A stretch of 39,173 nucleotides of DNA from Oscillospiraceae bacterium (GCA_021769525.1 JAETSQ010000024.1:1-39173); one strand, 5' to 3'; positions 16,989-26,207 are shown, numbered from the stretch's first letter. Translations and numbers: made by a program. The notes: generated from the sequence alone by a model not told the origin.

Positions 16989-17999
16989 TCACAAAACGAT
17001 AAAGTCTTCTTCCAGCCCTTCCTCCGGGCGGATGATGAGTCCCGGCCACCGCTCCCGGAGGAGCTCCAGGTTCTCCCTCCTCTGGCCCAGGGCCTGGGAG
17101 AGGAGCCGGGGCCTCACCAGCACCGCCGGCGGGTGCGCCGGTCCTTCCTCCTCCAGCCGGCGGGCGATGCGCTCCCGCAGCAGCCAGCTGCGGCACAGCT
17201 CCCCCAGGGCGGGATGGAAGCACCCGCCCAGCACCCTTTCCGGGAGGCCCGGCTCCCCGTGGAGCCCCAGGCGGATCACCCGGATGCCCCGGTCCTCAAA
17301 GAGGGCCAGCAGGCGGGCGCAGAGCTCCACCGTCTCCGGCAGGCCGGGGGGAGCATAGATCCCCGCCTCATAGAGCCGGGCAAGCTGGGTATCCGGCAGC
17401 ACCACCGTGGGGTAGATGCGCACCGTATCCGGCTCCATCGCCGCCAGGCCCAGGCCGGTCCCCCAGTCCAGCTCCGGCGTGCTTTTATAAAGGCCGGTCA
17501 TCATCTGGAGCCCCAAAGAAAAGCCCTCCCGGCGGATGAGCTCCGCCGCCCGGCGGACATCCTCCCCGGTGTGGCCCCTTCCGTTGGCCTCCAGTACTTC
17601 ATGATACAGGGATTGGGCCCCCAGCTCGATCGCCCGGACCCCATAGCGCCTGAGGACGGCCAGTGTTTCCCGGTCGACGGCGTCGGGGCGGGTGGAGACC
17701 CGGATGCCCCCGAAGCGGGGGTCCTCCCGGAAGGGCTGCACCGCCTCCAGCAGCGCCGTCATCTCCCCCTGGGGGATGGCGGTGAAGCTCCCCCCGAAGA
17801 AGGCGATCTCTGCCTGGGAAAAGCGGGGCGGCAGCTCCGCCAGGGCCTTCCGGCAGAGCGCCGTCACCTCCTCCGGGGCCGGGGCCCTCCCCTCCCCGGA
17901 GATGGCCCCCTGGTGGCAGAAGCTGCACCGGTGGGGGCAGCCCAGGTGGGGGACAAAGACCGGGATGTTGGCGTGGGTCCCGGTTTTCCCAGGGCTCAC
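16989..17999 (-). CDS. Radical SAM protein, Elp3-like family
   Basis: A 336-residue radical SAM enzyme with the cluster motif CPHRCSFC (C21, C25, C28), followed by FFGGSFTAIP and RVSTRPDAV typical of the Elp3/MiaB-like branch of the superfamily. No acetyltransferase domain is attached. A gene of this kind between rnc and smc is a common arrangement in Clostridia (established), but its substrate is unknown to me. It starts with GTG whose first bases overlap the rnc stop (GTGA), so it is probably translationally coupled. The last third (RPRLLSQALGQRRENLELL) is conserved-looking but has no recognised domain. Confidence 0.85.
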   Translation of the reverse strand: MSPGKTGTHANIPVFVPHLGCPHRCSFCHQGAISGEGRAPAPEEVTALCRKALAELPPRFSQAEIAFFGGSFTAIPQGEMTALLEAVQPFREDPRFGGIRVSTRPDAVDRETLAVLRRYGVRAIELGAQSLYHEVLEANGRGHTGEDVRRAAELIRREGFSLGLQMMTGLYKSTPELDWGTGLGLAAMEPDTVRIYPTVVLPDTQLARLYEAGIYAPPGLPETVELCARLLALFEDRGIRVIRLGLHGEPGLPERVLGGCFHPALGELCRSWLLRERIARRLEEEGPAHPPAVLVRPRLLSQALGQRRENLELLRERWPGLIIRPEEGLEEDFIVL

Positions 18000-18664
18000 T
18001 CCCCCATCAGCTCCAGGGCCTCCTTGGCGGCCAGCTGTTCGGCCCCCTTCTTGCTCCTGGATTCCCCCCGGCCGATGACGTTGCTGTTGAGGCGCACCTC
18101 CACCACAAAATGCTTATCGTGGTCGGGGCCGGTCTCCCCCACCAGCATGTAGCTCACCTTTTCCTCCGGGTTCTTCTGGACGATCTCCTGGAGCATGGTC
18201 TTGTAGTCCACAAAGGCGCTGCGCTCCCCGGTGTCCAGCTCCTCCCGCACAAAGCGCAGGACGAATCTCCCCGCCGGCTCCAGCCCCCCGTCCAGGAAGA
18301 TGGCGGCGATGAGGGCCTCGAAGGCGTCGGAGACGATGGAAGGCCGGGTGCGGCCGCCCATCTGCTCTTCCCCCCGGCCCAGCAGCAGCTCCTCCCCCAG
18401 CCCCACCTCCTGGGCGAAGCGGAAGAGGGACTTTTCGCAGACCATGGAGGCCCGTATCTTGGTCAGGTCTCCCTCGTCCAGGTGGAAGCGGTGGAAGATA
18501 TAGTTGGAGACCACCAGGGAAAGGACCGCGTCCCCCAAAAATTCCATCCGCTCGTTGCTCTCCGGCTTCTCCCTGGATTCGTTGGAGTAGGAGGAGTGGG
18601 TCAGCGCCCTGCGCAGGTATTTTTTATTTTTGAACTGATAGCCGATGCGTTCTTCCAAGGTCAT
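17996..18664 (-). CDS. rnc: Ribonuclease III
   Basis: A 222-residue double-strand-specific endoribonuclease that processes rRNA precursors and structured mRNAs. The catalytic signature NERMEFLGDAVLSLVVS holds E41 and D45; the second acidic set is SDAFEALIAAIFLDGG (D113, E116). A C-terminal double-stranded RNA-binding domain follows (about 153-222: DYKTMLQEIVQ, GRGESRSKKGAEQLAAKEAL). Start ATG at 18664, with a GAGGAA-type site, ten bases after plsX. In many Bacillota an acpP gene stands between plsX and rnc; none is present here. Confidence 0.97.
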   Translation of the reverse strand: MTLEERIGYQFKNKKYLRRALTHSSYSNESREKPESNERMEFLGDAVLSLVVSNYIFHRFHLDEGDLTKIRASMVCEKSLFRFAQEVGLGEELLLGRGEEQMGGRTRPSIVSDAFEALIAAIFLDGGLEPAGRFVLRFVREELDTGERSAFVDYKTMLQEIVQKNPEEKVSYMLVGETGPDHDKHFVVEVRLNSNVIGRGESRSKKGAEQLAAKEALELMGE

Positions 18665-18673
18665 GTCCGTTCC

Positions 18674-19693
18674 TCATTCCTCCCCGCTGCCGGCGATGGC
18701 GGCCAGGCGCTGGGAGATCTGTCCCACCACATCGTTCTGGCAGCAGAGGGCCGCCTGGCGGATGGCGTTCATAAAGGCCCGCCCGTCGGAATTGCCGTGG
18801 GCCTTGATGACCGGGCAGCGGATGCCCAGCAGCAGGGCTCCCCCTACCTCGCTGGCGTCCATCCGCTTTTTGAAGGCTTTGATCTGCTTTGAAAGGAGCA
18901 CCGCCCCCAGCTTGGTGGCCAGGGAGGAGAGGAACATCCCCTTTAGCTCCTGGGAGAACATCTTCCCCATCCCCTCGGTGAGCTTTAAGACCACGTTGCC
19001 GGTGAAGCCATCGGCCACCGCCACGTCGCATCCCCCCAGGGGCAGCTCCCTGGCCTCCACGTTGCCCACGTACCGCAGCGAGGCCTCCCCCAGGAGCTTG
19101 TTGGCCTCCACCTGGAGGCCGGTGCCCTTGCTCTCCTCGGTGCCGATGTTCACAAGGCCCACCCTGGGGTCCGCAATACCCATCACCTGCTGGGCGTAGA
19201 CAGCCCCCATCACCCCGAACTGGCGGAGCATCTCCGGGCGGCATTCCTCGTTGGCGCCGGAGTCCAGCAGCAGATACCGCCCCTTGGCGTTGGGGACCGG
19301 GGTGGCGATGGCCGCCCGTTTTACCCCCTTGATCCGCTTGGCGATGAGGGTGGCCCCCACCACCATGGCTCCGGTGCTGCCGGCGGTGATGAAGGCGTCC
19401 CCCTCCCCGGCCGCCAGCATCTGGAGACCCTTGGCCATGGAGCAGTCCTTATATTTTTTCAGGATCTGGGTGGGTTCCTCGCAGACCGGGATCACCGTGG
19501 GGGCGTGGACGACGGTGATCCCGGAAAGGTCGATGCCCTTCTCCTGGGCCGTTTTCCGGATGGTCTCCTCCTCCCCGGTGAGGATCAGCTCCAGCTTGTA
19601 CTGAGGAGCCAGGGCGGAGCGGGCCAGAGCGCAGCCCTCCAGCACGGCGGCGGGGGCGTTATCCCCCCCAAAGGCATCTATAATGATCTTCAT
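18674..19693 (-). CDS. plsX: Phosphate acyltransferase PlsX
   Basis: A 339-residue enzyme that converts acyl-ACP to acyl-phosphate, the first step of phosphatidic acid synthesis in the PlsX/PlsY pathway. It starts MKIIIDAFGGDNAP, as expected, and includes GSTGAMV, RPAI-like (RAAIATPVP), NIGTEESKGT and ADGFTGNVVLK blocks. The ATG at 19693 has a strong GGAGAAGGAGG site. The frame is open further upstream and contains an ATG at 19786 that overlaps the trmFO stop (ATGA), so a 31-residue N-terminal extension is possible though less likely. It is followed by rnc after ten bases. Confidence 0.95.
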   Translation of the reverse strand: MKIIIDAFGGDNAPAAVLEGCALARSALAPQYKLELILTGEEETIRKTAQEKGIDLSGITVVHAPTVIPVCEEPTQILKKYKDCSMAKGLQMLAAGEGDAFITAGSTGAMVVGATLIAKRIKGVKRAAIATPVPNAKGRYLLLDSGANEECRPEMLRQFGVMGAVYAQQVMGIADPRVGLVNIGTEESKGTGLQVEANKLLGEASLRYVGNVEARELPLGGCDVAVADGFTGNVVLKLTEGMGKMFSQELKGMFLSSLATKLGAVLLSKQIKAFKKRMDASEVGGALLLGIRCPVIKAHGNSDGRAFMNAIRQAALCCQNDVVGQISQRLAAIAGSGEE

Positions 19694-19782
19694 TCTTTTT
19701 CCTCCTTCTCCAAAGCCGGGAAACATTTGCTCGAAGAGCCGCCCAGGCAGCTCCTTGTCCTCAAAAGTATTGACAGTAAACC

Positions 19783-21099
19783 TCATGCCGTCTCTTCCTC
19801 CAGATACCGCCCCAGGGAATCCATTGCCCGCCGGGCCATTTTGGTGTACCGCAGCTCCTTGTTCCGCTCCTGCTGCTCCAGGGGCGGCAGGATGCCCATG
19901 TTGCTGCCCATGGGCTGGAACTCCGCCACGGCGGGGTCGCTGATGTAGGCGCAGAGGGCCCCCAGCATGGTGTCCGCCGGGAGGGGCCGGGGCTCCTTCC
20001 CCGCAAGCTGGCGGGCCAGGTTCCGCCCCGCTACGATGCCGGCGGCGGCGGACTCCATATACCCCTCCACCCCAGTGAGCTGCCCGGCAAAGTAAAGGCT
20101 CTCCCTCTTCCGGAGCCGCAGGCACCTGTCCAGCAGATGGGGGGAGTTGAGGAAGGTGTTGCGGTGCATCACCCCAAAGCGCAGGAACTGGGCGTTCTGG
20201 AGCCCCGGTATCATCCGGAAGACCCGCTCCTGCTCCGGGAAGAGGAGGTTGGTCTGGAAGCCCACGATGTTGTAAAGGTCCCCCTCCGTGTTGTCTCTGC
20301 GCAGCTGGATGTTGGCCCAGGGGCGGTGGCCGGTCCAGGGGACACGGATGCCCACCGGCCGCATGGGGCCGAAGCGCAGGGTATCCCGCCCCCGCCGGGC
20401 CATCACCTCAATGGGCATACACCCCTCGTAGACCTTGAAGTACTCCCGCTCAAAGGGGGGCAGTTCCACCGACCGGGCGGAGACCAGGGCATCGTAAAAG
20501 GCATCGTACTCCGGCTGGGAAAAGGGGCAGTTGATATAGTCCGCCTCCCCCCGGCCGTACCGGGTGGCGAAGAAGGTCCTCTCGCGGTCGATGCTCTCGT
20601 AGGCCACGATGGGGGCGGAGGCGTCGTAAAAGCTGAGATATTTTTCCCCGCACAGCGCCCCGATGGCGTCGGACATGGCCTGGGAGGTGAGGGGACCGGT
20701 GGCGATGACGGCGTTCCCCTCCGGGACCTCCGTGATCTCCCTCCCGGTCACCGTCCTGATCTTCGGGTGGGCCAGGATCCTTTTGGTGACGGCGGCGGAA
20801 AAGAGGTCCCGGTCCACCGCCAGGGCGCCCCCGGCGGAGACCGCCGTCTCCTTCGCCGCCTCCAGGGTCAGGGAGCCCAGGAGGGCCATCTCCTCCTTGA
20901 GGAGCCCCGCGGCGGAAATGGGCCGGGTGGACTTGAAGGAGTTGGAGCAGACCAGCTCCGCAAAGCCGGGGCTCTTGTGGGCCGGGGAATATTTTTCCGG
21001 CTTCATCTCATACAGGGTCACCTCATGGCCGGCGTTCGCCAGGGCCCAGGCGGCCTCGCATCCCGCCAGCCCGGCGCCGATGACCACCGCCTCAGCCAT
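19783..21099 (-). CDS. trmFO: Methylenetetrahydrofolate-tRNA-(uracil-5-)-methyltransferase TrmFO
   Basis: A 438-residue folate- and FAD-dependent enzyme that makes ribothymidine-54 in the T-loop of tRNAs, the Gram-positive alternative to TrmA. The FAD-binding dinucleotide fold opens the protein (VIGAGLAGCEAAWALA). Other family segments are ELVCSNSFKS, the GYMESAAAGIVAGRNLARQ region near the end, and SNMGILPPL. The ATG at 21099 has an AAGGAGAG site and overlaps the topA stop by 8 bases. The frame is open 12 codons upstream without a start signal. The order topA-trmFO is common in Bacillota. Confidence 0.96.
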   Translation of the reverse strand: MAEAVVIGAGLAGCEAAWALANAGHEVTLYEMKPEKYSPAHKSPGFAELVCSNSFKSTRPISAAGLLKEEMALLGSLTLEAAKETAVSAGGALAVDRDLFSAAVTKRILAHPKIRTVTGREITEVPEGNAVIATGPLTSQAMSDAIGALCGEKYLSFYDASAPIVAYESIDRERTFFATRYGRGEADYINCPFSQPEYDAFYDALVSARSVELPPFEREYFKVYEGCMPIEVMARRGRDTLRFGPMRPVGIRVPWTGHRPWANIQLRRDNTEGDLYNIVGFQTNLLFPEQERVFRMIPGLQNAQFLRFGVMHRNTFLNSPHLLDRCLRLRKRESLYFAGQLTGVEGYMESAAAGIVAGRNLARQLAGKEPRPLPADTMLGALCAYISDPAVAEFQPMGSNMGILPPLEQQERNKELRYTKMARRAMDSLGRYLEEETA

Positions 21100-23209
21100 C
21101 GCTGCTCTCCTTCTTGGCAGGGGCGGCCTTCTCAAAGCCGCAGCCCTCCTTGAGGCAGTGGACCCGTTTCATCTTGCCGGTGGCGTGGAAGAGGGTGCTG
21201 CCGCACTTGGGACAGGTCTCCTCCAGGGGGGTGTCCCAGGTCATAAATTTGCAGTCCGGGTAGCCGGAGCAGCCGTAGAAGGTGCGGCCGGTCTTGGTCT
21301 TTTTGGCGATGACCTTCTTGCCGCAGACCGGGCAGAGGCCGGGGGTCTCCTGCACCAGCTTCTTGGTGTTGCGGCACTCCGGGAAGCCGGGGCAGGCCAG
21401 GAACTTGCCGTACCGGCCGTGCTTGATGACCATCTTCCGGCCGCAGAGCTCACAGACCACGTCAGTCTCCTCATCGGGCACCTTCATCCGGGTACCCTCC
21501 ATGTTCTTTTCCGCCTGCTTGAGGGTATCGGCAAAATCCCCGTAGAAGCTGGAGAGGACCCCTTCCCATTTTATTTTTCCGTCCTCCACCTCGTCCAGGC
21601 GCTGCTCCATGCCGGCGGTAAAGTCCAGGTCCACGATGTCTTTAAACTGTTCCTTCATCAGCTTGGTGGTCACCTCCCCCAGGGCGGTGGGCTTTAGGGC
21701 CTTCTGCTCCCGCTCCACGTACCCCCGCTGGAGGATGGTGGAAAGGGTGGAGGCGTAGGTGCTGGGGCGTCCGATGCCGTTTTCTTCCAGCTCCTTGATG
21801 AGGGAAGCCTCAGTGAACCGGGGCGGCGGCTGGGTGAAGTGCTGGTTCGGGGCAAGTTCCGCCACCTCCAGCACCTCCCCCTCCTCCAGGGGCGGCAGGC
21901 GGGTGGCGCTCTCCTCATCGGTGTCGGTGGATTCCACATACAAAGCTGTAAAGCCATCAAACTTTACAGAGAATCCGGAGGCCTTAAAGCAGTGCCTCCC
22001 GGCGGAAATATCCACTGAAACAGTGTCCAGCAGGGCGTTGGCCATCTGGGTGGCGATGAACCGCTCCCAGATGAGCTTATAGAGCCTGTACTGGTCGCTT
22101 GTGAGGTTGGCTTTCACCTTTCCGGGCTCCAGCTCGATCATGGTGGGGCGGATGGCCTCGTGGGCGTCCTGGGCGTTCTTTTTGGTCTTGAAGGTGCGGG
22201 GCTTCTGGAGGGCGTAAGCATCCCCGAAGGTCTGGCGGATATACTGGGCCGCGCTCTCCAGGGCCTCGTCGGCGATGCGCAGGGAGTCGGTCCTCATGTA
22301 GGTGATGAGACCCACCGCTCCCAGACCGTCGATCTCCACCCCTTCGTACAGCTCCTGGGCCACCTTCATGGTGCGCTTGGCCTGGAAGCCCAGCCGCCGG
22401 GAGGCGTCCTGCTGGAGGGTGGAGGTGATGAAGGGCGGGGCCGGGGACCTCCTGCGGACCCCCTTCTTGATGCCGGAGACCACAAACTCCTGGGAGCGCA
22501 GCTCCTCCAGGATGGCCTTTGCCTGCTCTTCGGTCTTGACGGCGGCCTTTTTGCCGTCGGCGCCGTAGTATTTAGCCGGGAAGGGCTTCTTTTCGGTTTT
22601 CTTTTTGCTTTCCTTCTTCCCCACCATGGCGTCGATGGACCAGTATTCCTCCGGCTTGAAGGCGTGGATCTCTTCCTCCCGGTCCACCACCATCCGCACC
22701 GCCACCGACTGGACCCGCCCGGCGGAAAGGCCCTTGCGGATCTTCTTCCAGAGGAAGGGGCTGATCTTATAGCCCACGATGCGGTCCAGCACCCGCCGGG
22801 CCTGCTGGGCATCCACCAGCTGCATATCGATGCGCCGGGGGTGCTCGATGCCGTTCTTCACCCCGTTTTTGGTGATCTCGGTGAAGATGACCCGGTTTTC
22901 CTTGCTGATGTCCACCCCCAGCAGCTCCGCCAGGTGCCAGGAGATGGCCTCCCCCTCCCGGTCCGGGTCGGTGGCCAGCAGGACGCTGTCGCTCTTCTTG
23001 GCGGCGGCCTTCAGCTTTTTAATGAGGTCTTCCTTCCCCTTGATGTTCTCGTAGACCGGGGCAAAGTCGTGGTCCACATCCACCCCCAGCTTGCTTTTGG
23101 GCAGGTCCCGGATATGGCCCATGGAGGCCATGACTTCATAACCGTCCCCCAGGTATTTTTGGATCGTTGTCGCCTTGGCAGGCGACTCCACAATGACCAG
23201 TTTTGACAT
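21092..23209 (-). CDS. topA: DNA topoisomerase I
   Basis: A 705-residue type IA topoisomerase that relaxes negative supercoils. The TOPRIM domain starts at SKLVIVESPAK and includes DPDREGEAISWH; the active-site tyrosine is Y304 in GLITYMRTDSLR. Three C-terminal zinc-ribbon repeats follow: CELCGRK...CPGFPEC, CPVCGKK...CSGYPDC and CPKCGST...CLKEGC. The ATG at 23209 has a GGTGG site at a suitable distance; a GTG five codons upstream is the alternative. It lies downstream of dprA across a palindromic element (23267-23330). Confidence 0.97.
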   Translation of the reverse strand: MSKLVIVESPAKATTIQKYLGDGYEVMASMGHIRDLPKSKLGVDVDHDFAPVYENIKGKEDLIKKLKAAAKKSDSVLLATDPDREGEAISWHLAELLGVDISKENRVIFTEITKNGVKNGIEHPRRIDMQLVDAQQARRVLDRIVGYKISPFLWKKIRKGLSAGRVQSVAVRMVVDREEEIHAFKPEEYWSIDAMVGKKESKKKTEKKPFPAKYYGADGKKAAVKTEEQAKAILEELRSQEFVVSGIKKGVRRRSPAPPFITSTLQQDASRRLGFQAKRTMKVAQELYEGVEIDGLGAVGLITYMRTDSLRIADEALESAAQYIRQTFGDAYALQKPRTFKTKKNAQDAHEAIRPTMIELEPGKVKANLTSDQYRLYKLIWERFIATQMANALLDTVSVDISAGRHCFKASGFSVKFDGFTALYVESTDTDEESATRLPPLEEGEVLEVAELAPNQHFTQPPPRFTEASLIKELEENGIGRPSTYASTLSTILQRGYVEREQKALKPTALGEVTTKLMKEQFKDIVDLDFTAGMEQRLDEVEDGKIKWEGVLSSFYGDFADTLKQAEKNMEGTRMKVPDEETDVVCELCGRKMVIKHGRYGKFLACPGFPECRNTKKLVQETPGLCPVCGKKVIAKKTKTGRTFYGCSGYPDCKFMTWDTPLEETCPKCGSTLFHATGKMKRVHCLKEGCGFEKAAPAKKESSDG

Positions 23210-23266
23210 TTTTTCTTTTACCACCTAAATTTTTAGTTTACAGAAGCCGTGACATGGCCTCCGATG

Positions 23267-23330
23267 AAACCTGTGTTCACAGCGTTGAAATTCCATCGGC
23301 GGGGCATTTCCCCGCTGTGAGTACGGGTTT
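23267..23330 (-). repeat. Palindromic element, divergent copy 3 (between dprA and topA)
   Basis: Inverted arms of 18 bases (23267-23284 and 23313-23330) agree at 15 positions (AAACC-GT--TCACAGCG) and enclose an inner hairpin GCGGGG-CATTT-CCCCGC (23299-23315). The outer arm resembles the AACCTGTATTCACA end of copies 1 and 2. It lies directly after the dprA stop codon on the minus strand. Confidence 0.65.
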
Positions 23331-23338
23331 GTCTCCTT

Positions 23339-24559
23339 TCAGCTCAAGGAAAATCGCTTGCCGGGGTGGGTCTTCACCAGGCCGAAGATCTCCAGCTGGG
23401 TGAGGGCGGAGAGCACCGCCGGCAGGGGCAGGCCGCTTCCCCGGACGATCTCATCCGCCGCCTGCTCCCCTCCCTCCGCCAGGGCGCCGTAGACCTTTTG
23501 CTGGGCCTCGGTGAGGTAGGCGGGGAGGGTCTCCTGCACCGGGGCCGCGGGCCGGCGCCCTCCCTTCGCCGCCGGCGGAGGAGCCTTCCGTTCATCATTA
23601 TAACCGTTTTGTTCCAATTCTTCAAACAAAGATGTGGTTTTTCCCCCGGCAGTCTTTTCCGACGGCTCTCCGGCGGGCTCCCACCGGATGAGATACTGGT
23701 ATTCCTCCAGGATGCTCTCCACCCCGTCCACCGGGATGGCGTTCTGGCGCAGGAGGTAATTGGGCCCAGCGGAGACCTCCGAGAAGATGCTCCCCGGCAC
23801 GGCGAAGACATCCCGGTTCTGGGCAAAGGCGTGGCCGGCGGTGATGAGGGAGCCGCTGTGGCGGTTCCCCTCCACCACCACGACCCCGTTGCTGAGGCCG
23901 GAGATGATGCGGTTCCGGATGGGGAAATGCCTGGGAAGGGGCGGCGTTCCCGGCGGGTACTCGGTGACCACCGCCCCGCCGTACCGGACGATCAGCTCCT
24001 TCAGATGGGCGTTTTCCGGCGGATAGGTGACATCGATGCCGCACCCCAGCACTGCGACGGTCCGGCCCCCGGCCCTCAGGGCGGCGGCATGGCTCACCGT
24101 GTCGATGCCTCTGGCCAGGCCGCTGACGATCACCGCGCCCTTTTTCGCCAGCTCCCCGGAGATGAGCTCGGCAGCCTGCTCCCCGTAGGCGGTGCATCTC
24201 CGGGTGCCCACCATCCCGATGGCGAGACAGTCGTCCAGATCCGCCAGGCTCCCCCAGACGTAAAGCGCCGAGGGGCAGCCGTAAACCTCCCGAAGCCGCT
24301 GGGGGTAGTCTGCATCATCCGGGGTGAGGACCTGGCAGCCCAGGTCACAGCAGCGGTCCAGGATCTCCTGGGCCTTTTCCTCGCTGCCCTCCCTTTGGAG
24401 CCGCTCCATCTCCCCCGGTTTCAGGATGCTTGCCAGGCGGTGCTTGGGCATCTCGAAGAGAGCGGAGGGGCGCCCCAGGCGGGTCAGGAGCTTCTGGCCC
24501 CTGGTGGTCCCGCAGCCGAAGACCTGCTGGAAGCGGACCCACGCCAGCGTGTTTCCCAT
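23339..24559 (-). CDS. dprA: DNA-processing protein DprA
   Basis: A 406-residue protein that loads RecA on incoming single-stranded DNA during natural transformation; it is also widespread in species not known to be competent. An N-terminal SAM-like helical region (about 1-70) leads to the Rossmann-type DprA core: MVGTRRCTAYGE, VSGLARGIDTVSHAAAL, VLGCGIDVTYPPEN, RNRIISGLSNGVVVVEG and VFAVPGSI. A linker rich in Ala, Pro, Lys and Arg (about 305-345) then joins a C-terminal winged helix (KVYGALAEGGEQAADEIV). The start ATG has GGGAGGAG upstream. It heads the long dprA-topA-trmFO-plsX series. Confidence 0.95.
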   Translation of the reverse strand: MGNTLAWVRFQQVFGCGTTRGQKLLTRLGRPSALFEMPKHRLASILKPGEMERLQREGSEEKAQEILDRCCDLGCQVLTPDDADYPQRLREVYGCPSALYVWGSLADLDDCLAIGMVGTRRCTAYGEQAAELISGELAKKGAVIVSGLARGIDTVSHAAALRAGGRTVAVLGCGIDVTYPPENAHLKELIVRYGGAVVTEYPPGTPPLPRHFPIRNRIISGLSNGVVVVEGNRHSGSLITAGHAFAQNRDVFAVPGSIFSEVSAGPNYLLRQNAIPVDGVESILEEYQYLIRWEPAGEPSEKTAGGKTTSLFEELEQNGYNDERKAPPPAAKGGRRPAAPVQETLPAYLTEAQQKVYGALAEGGEQAADEIVRGSGLPLPAVLSALTQLEIFGLVKTHPGKRFSLS

Positions 24560-24619
24560 CCGTCTCTCCTCCCTTTCCTTCCCGGCGGAGCCGCGCTGCC
24601 GCTACCGTCCGCCTGCTTT

Positions 24620-24716
24620 GTTGGTCCAACAGCCTTTCGCCCTGTACTTACCTATCAAGGACTTTGGCCGCTTTTCTTTTTGCTTCTTTTTCTTTTCCCG
24701 CGAAAAGAAAAAGAAG
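24620..24716 (-). repeat. Dispersed hairpin repeat, copy B (upstream of dprA, reverse orientation)
   Basis: The 15-bp stem CTTCTTTTTCTTTTC / GAAAAGAAAAAGAAG (24683-24697, 24702-24716) has loop CCGC on the plus strand (GCGG on the other). On the minus strand it is followed by the same CAAAAAGAAAAGCGGCCAAA tail as copy C. The tail then diverges after about 65 conserved bases. Confidence 0.85.
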
Positions 24717-24725
24717 AGAAAACAG

Positions 24726-25502
24726 TCAGCGGCGGCGCCCGGACATCTCCCACATGAGGACCGAGGCGGCCGCGGCGGCGTTGAGGGATTCGATGGCGGG
24801 GGCCATAGGGATGTACACCGCCCCGGCGCAGGCCTCCGCCGCCGGCCGGGAGACCCCGCTGCCCTCGTTGCCGATGACCACCCCCAGCCCGCCGCTCTCC
24901 GGTAGCTCCCGGACGGTGCGGGCCTGGGGGTCCAGCATAGCGGCATAGACCGGGAACCCCTCCCCGGCCATCCGGCGGATGGTCCCAGGCAGGTCCCCGG
25001 TGCGGAATACCGGCTGGCGGAACAGGCTCCCCATGGTGCTGCGGAGCACCTTGGGGGAAAAGCAGTCGGGGCAGCCCGGCCCCAGCACCAGGGCGGCGAT
25101 GCCGAAGGCCTCCGCCCCCCGGATGATGGTGCCCAGGTTCCCTGGGTCCTGGAGCCGGTCCAGGAGGAGATACCGCCCCTCCGGCCGCAGGGAGAGCTCC
25201 TGCTCCTCCGGCAGGGCGCAGAGGCAGAAGACCCCCTGGGGGCTTTTGGTATCCGAGACGGCCTCCGCCACCCCCTGGGAGATGAGGAGCAGCTCCCCCC
25301 GGCCCGATCCCTCCAGCCAGGGGTTTTTCTCCAGGGCCTCCGGGGTGGCCAGCAGGGTGGGCACCGAAAGCCCGGCGGAAAGAGCCTCCCGGCAGAGGCG
25401 CGCTCCCTCTGCCAGGAAGAGCCCCTCCTCCCGGCGGGCCTTGCCGCCGGACCGGAGGCGGCGGCAGAGCTTCACCACCCCGTTCTCCCTGGATGTGATC
25501 AC
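24726..25502 (-). CDS. TrmH/SpoU-family RNA 2'-O-methyltransferase
   Basis: A 258-residue SPOUT methyltransferase. An N-terminal substrate-binding domain (VITSRENGVVKLCRRL; GLFLAEGARLCREAL) is followed by the knotted catalytic domain with the three SpoU motifs: LLDRLQDPGNLGTIIRGAEAFG, VVIGNEGSGVS and IPMAPAIESLNAAAAASVLMWE. It should transfer a methyl group from SAM to a ribose in 23S rRNA or a tRNA; the exact site cannot be read from sequence. The GTG at 25502 is taken as start because it follows GGAGGGG and the protein then begins like its relatives; the frame is open 17 codons further. It lies downstream of rplT across a terminator. Confidence 0.9.
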   Translation of the reverse strand: MITSRENGVVKLCRRLRSGGKARREEGLFLAEGARLCREALSAGLSVPTLLATPEALEKNPWLEGSGRGELLLISQGVAEAVSDTKSPQGVFCLCALPEEQELSLRPEGRYLLLDRLQDPGNLGTIIRGAEAFGIAALVLGPGCPDCFSPKVLRSTMGSLFRQPVFRTGDLPGTIRRMAGEGFPVYAAMLDPQARTVRELPESGGLGVVIGNEGSGVSRPAAEACAGAVYIPMAPAIESLNAAAAASVLMWEMSGRRR

Positions 25503-25525
25503 GCCTTGTCCCCTCCCCCTCCATG

Positions 25526-25559
25526 AAAACACGCCCGCATCCCAGCCAGACACGGGCGT
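25526..25559 (-). terminator. Intrinsic terminator after rplT
   Basis: Minus-strand 7-bp stem ACGCCCG / CGGGCGT (25553-25559, 25531-25537) with a 15-base loop, followed by GTTTTC. Moderate strength; read-through into the methyltransferase gene is plausible. Confidence 0.65.
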
Positions 25560-25572
25560 TGTTGAGCAAAAA

Positions 25573-25926
25573 TTACAGCGCGGCCTTTGCCTTCTCCACC
25601 AGGGCGGTGAAGGCCGGGGCGTCGTTGATGGCCAGCTCGGAAAGCATCTTGCGGTTGAGGGCGATGCCCGCCTTCTTCAGGCCGTTCATAAACTGGGAGT
25701 AGTTCATGCCGTTCATCTTGGCGGCGGCGGAGATGCGGGTGATCCACAGGCGGCGGAAGTCGCGCTTCTTCTGCTTGCGGCCCGCAAAGGCATAGTTGCC
25801 GGACTTTTTGACGGCCTGCTTGGCCATCTTAAAGTGGGTGCTCTTGGAACCAAAATAGCCCTTAGCCAGCTTCAGGACCTTTTTCCTTCTCTTACGGGTC
25901 ATCATTGCTCTTTTTACACGAGCCAT
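25573..25926 (-). CDS. rplT: 50S ribosomal protein L20
   Basis: A 117-residue protein starting [26 protein letters not shown], with the usual basic N-terminal tail and the globular [31 protein letters not shown] segment. L20 is an early 50S assembly protein and in many bacteria represses its own infC-rpmI-rplT operon. Third gene of that operon, 56 bases after rpmI. Confidence 0.98.
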   Translation of the reverse strand: MARVKRAMMTRKRRKKVLKLAKGYFGSKSTHFKMAKQAVKKSGNYAFAGRKQKKRDFRRLWITRISAAAKMNGMNYSQFMNGLKKAGIALNRKMLSELAINDAPAFTALVEKAKAAL

Positions 25927-25982
25927 TGTTCTTTACCTCCATCTTGTTGCTTCGTTCTGGAAAAAAGCTGCGGAAAAGGGCC

Positions 25983-26186
25983 TCAGTTGTAGGGCATCAG
26001 CAGCTTGAGGGCGGCCAGATTGGTCTTGTCCGCATAGGTGGCCTGACGGAGGCCTCTCTTGCGCTTGGGGGTCTTCCCGTGGCCGTTGGCCAGGTGGCTC
26101 TTGTAGGCCTTGGCGCGCTTGACCTTGCCGGTCTTGGTGAGCTTAAAGCGCTTTTTGGCACCGGAATGTGTTTTCAGCTTGGGCAT
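25983..26186 (-). CDS. rpmI: 50S ribosomal protein L35
   Basis: A 67-residue basic protein starting [20 protein letters not shown], the standard L35 N-terminus and length, with [19 protein letters not shown] in the middle. Second gene of infC-rpmI-rplT; the AGGAGGAAACAAAA region before the ATG is a strong ribosome binding site. Confidence 0.98.
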   Translation of the reverse strand: MPKLKTHSGAKKRFKLTKTGKVKRAKAYKSHLANGHGKTPKRKRGLRQATYADKTNLAALKLLMPYN

Positions 26187-26207
26187 TTTTGTTTCCTCCT
26201 AATCGGT

